A stretch of DNA of 64,000 bases from Phyto melanocephala (lineage: Eukaryota; Arthropoda; Insecta; Diptera; Rhinophoridae): the NCBI GenBank assembly GCA_941918925.1, contig OW799233.1, forward strand, positions 111,721,833 through 111,785,832, written 5' to 3'. Shown piece after piece: positions 61,910 through 64,000 of this stretch. Position numbers and translations under genes: made by a program. The notes under the pieces were generated by a model, which was not told the origin of the DNA, searched no databases, and saw only the letters and a list, made by a program, of their open reading frames with translations. Within the stretch, counting starts at the first letter, position 1; each line of letters starts with the position of its first letter.

Positions 61910-63009
61910 TTCTAGTTAATTTGGGTGCGCTGAAATCAAATCTGTAATCAGTTTGTCTCTATCAGCTCTAGTTTTCATGATATAGCTTTTTTTTAAGTAT
62001 TTAAAAAGTAAAACTTTTCCATAGGAATTAAAAAAAAAAAACAAAAAAAAAAAGAAGAAATCTGGAATGAACAGCCGGATTAGAGTCTCTTTGCAAATTC
62101 CAACAGTAGTCTGCCATCATATGTGTATCCCACCTTCCCTGGTACCGATTCTCCATAATTTTGATATCTTGGTAAAACCCAAATTTTCGTGAAATCCGTC
62201 CAAGTGACTGTGCAATATGGATTTTAATACTCATGTTGCAGCTAAGGTCTCTAAACTTATCCAGCATATTCTCCACTAATTGAACATAATTTGAAGCTTT
62301 GTTATTTCCCAAGAAATTTTTTACAACTTGCACGAATGATATCCACGCATTTCGTTCAGTTTCGGTCATTGACTTATCAAAATCGTTGTCAGTCATAAAC
62401 TGCCTTATTTGGGGACCGTCAAAAACTCCTGCTCTAATCTTATCTCTACTTATATTAGGCATTTCGCTGCAAATATATGCAAAACATTCCCCATCGTGAT
62501 TCAGAGCCTTAACAAACTGCTTCATGAGTCCACTGTCGCAAATTTACAGATTGTATCTTGGTCACCAAGATCAACTCAAAAGTAATCTAAATACGATTTT
62601 TTAACACATTCCGAAATAAGTCTTACGTTTTCTTTAAAGATGTATTCTCCACAAATATAACAAAATGTGTCGGCGTTATTTTTACAACATCTTCTATTGG
62701 AAGTCATTTCTATTTAGATCAACACTTTTTTAATAAACTTCTTACAAGCAACTAACCTCCGATTTGCAATTGGAGTGCAAAAAGAAAAAAATAAAGTTCT
62801 GAATAATATAACACAAATAAAATTCCCGTTCATCAGCTAGCAATTACACAAAAAATAATATTTTCGGAAAAAACGGAATGACAGACTAATATACATATAC
62901 CCTCCTCATTTACAGTGGAGGGTAAAAACAAAGCTATATCATGAAAACTAGAGCTGACAGAGACAAACTGAATACAGAATTGAATTCAGCGCACCCAAAT
63001 TAACTAGAA
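61910..63009 (-). mobile_element. DNA transposon with about 85 bp TIRs, unassigned superfamily
   Basis: The ends read TTCTAGTTAATTTGGGTGCG and its inverse. Similarity runs on through GTTTGTCTCT and CTCTAGTTTTCATGATATAG for about 85 bases (61910-61996 and 62925-63009). Inside is one minus-strand gene, deleted in the middle, and a short DINE-end fragment (62874-62925). No target duplication was clear. Confidence 0.75.
62028..62707 (-). pseudogene. Deleted copy of a multicopy arthropod transposon protein
   Basis: The N-terminal piece starts at ATG 62707: MTSNRRCCKNNADTFCYICG, a cysteine cluster (CC-x7-C-x2-C), to an in-frame TGA at 62576-62578, after which LGDQD still fits the family. The C-terminal piece, in another frame from 62525, reads MKQFVKALNHDGECFAYICS, FDGPQIRQFMTDNDFDKSM, AWISFVQVVKNFLGNNKASN, CNMSIKIH, FYQDIKIMENRYQGRWD and MMADYCWNLQRD. 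From memory these are the two ends of a protein of roughly 600 residues found in many copies in arthropods and other invertebrates, usually annotated as uncharacterised. Several hundred middle codons are gone. Function unknown; its place between TIRs suggests a transposase. Confidence 0.7.
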
Positions 63010-64000
63010 TCAGTTGATAAATTCAAAGAAGCAAAAATATTTTTTAATTTTGTCGGGCTGTGCAATCTTTATTTTATTTCAAAACAATAAGCTTATGTAT
63101 TGCATTTCGTTGGTATCAGTTACACAGATTACCAGAAGAAGGGCGAAAACCATTTATAACTTACAATTTTCTTTTGAACTGTATTATTTATTTTTAATTG
63201 TCAAATGGACTGATAAAACAATTAAACGACAATTAACTCTGTACGCTGACAAAGTGTTTAAAAAACGAAAAGTTCTTATGAAAGTTATGGATATAAATTG
63301 GCACTGAATCCATCGTTTAAACTTAAATAAAGCAAAACATGTTTAACAAGTCTCACTTTGTCTGTTAACTCCTAGTGATTCATTCTGTATTTATGTTACT
63401 TGTGTCGTTTTTGCGCAAAGTTTAAATTAACTTTAAACCATCTATTTTATCTCCGTTTATAGCCATTAACCATTACTAAATGCAATCCTATATTTCACAC
63501 TTATTAATTTGTCTCAACAAACAGATAATTAAACTTTTATAATAGCAATTACGTTTACACAATATGCCTTAATATTAATATAAAAATTTTCTTTGTGAGA
63601 GCAATTAATTTCATAATTTATTTAGTAGAATATAATGTATATTTTAAAACCACAATTAAAACAATATGAAAAACAATATGTGTCTGGACATGGACGCACA
63701 CAAAAGTACTTAAAATTATATAAATTACAATCAAAAACAAAAATTCAACAACAACAACAACAACACAAGTATTAATTTAAATATTGTAAAACAAATTTTA
63801 ATGACTAATAAAATCATTTAACATTTTTACTAATAACTATTGCTCTTATTAATTTAATAGCTTTTATATCTTTTATAGCAGCTCATGTTGTTATAGTTGT
63901 TGTTGTTGTTGTATTTTTTATAAGCATTATTAAGAGTACTGTTAATTGCTTTAAATAACTGTTAATTAAAGGCCAACTGATTTGGTTACACAGAGTCTGC
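63010..64000. other. AT-rich sequence with small microsatellites
   Basis: It has a (CAA)n run at about 63749-63767 and a (TTG)n run at about 63896-63911. No gene is seen. Confidence 0.5.

Overview
This is a eukaryotic, very AT-rich window that fits a higher fly (Diptera, probably a calyptrate such as a blow fly or house-fly relative). The reasons are GT-AG introns, Helitrons, short interspersed repeats built round a pseudopalindromic ATTCGGC/GCCGAAT end, mariner relics, a Ty3/gypsy element with short LTRs and a P-type transposon. There are no operons, ribosome-binding sites or other bacterial signals.

Only one host gene is visible, on the minus strand, in three small exons: 50305-50474 and 7499-7625 (the two halves of one immunoglobulin domain) and 7145-7268 (the first half of a fibronectin type III domain). 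Splice sites and reading phases join exactly (phase 1 | Ig-a | phase 0 | Ig-b | phase 1 | FN3-a | phase 2). From memory the protein resembles the N-terminus of the receptor tyrosine phosphatase Ptp99A; this was not checked against a database. The intron that splits the Ig domain is about 42.7 kb, and nearly everything else in the window lies in this intron or in the two introns beside it.

The rest is a graveyard of mobile DNA. From left to right: a 4.4 kb Ty3/gypsy element (1571-5942, minus) inserted into a mariner relic; a 0.6 kb foldback element (8392-9006); a tRNA-derived SINE (10143-10350); a Helitron helicase relic (11.7-12.6 kb); a 5'-truncated LINE (12.97-14.26 kb); a three-level nest at 17.1-19.7 kb; further DINE/Helentron-like repeats at 22.4 and 23.2 kb; an intact-ended Helitron at 24780-25515; a second three-level nest at 26.6-29.6 kb; a 117 bp hairpin MITE at 31.7 kb; another mariner relic; an intact TTA-flanked MITE (33258-33871); a P-superfamily element with perfect 27 bp TIRs and an 8 bp target duplication encoding a THAP domain (34439-35805); more DINE copies at 38.2, 52.6 and 57.0 kb; LINE relics at 45.2 and 56.0 kb; a Harbinger-type element carrying pieces of both of its genes (53521-54482); a MULE-like MITE with a 9 bp target duplication (56636-57814); and, at 61910-63009, a DNA transposon with TIRs of about 85 bp encoding a deleted copy of a multicopy arthropod protein I cannot place in a known superfamily.

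Several insertions are fixed to the base because another copy of the target repeat in the same window shows the empty site. That makes the window a useful internal record of insertion order. None of the transposon genes appears intact. Most calls of transposon superfamily rest on motifs, terminal repeats and target duplications read by eye.
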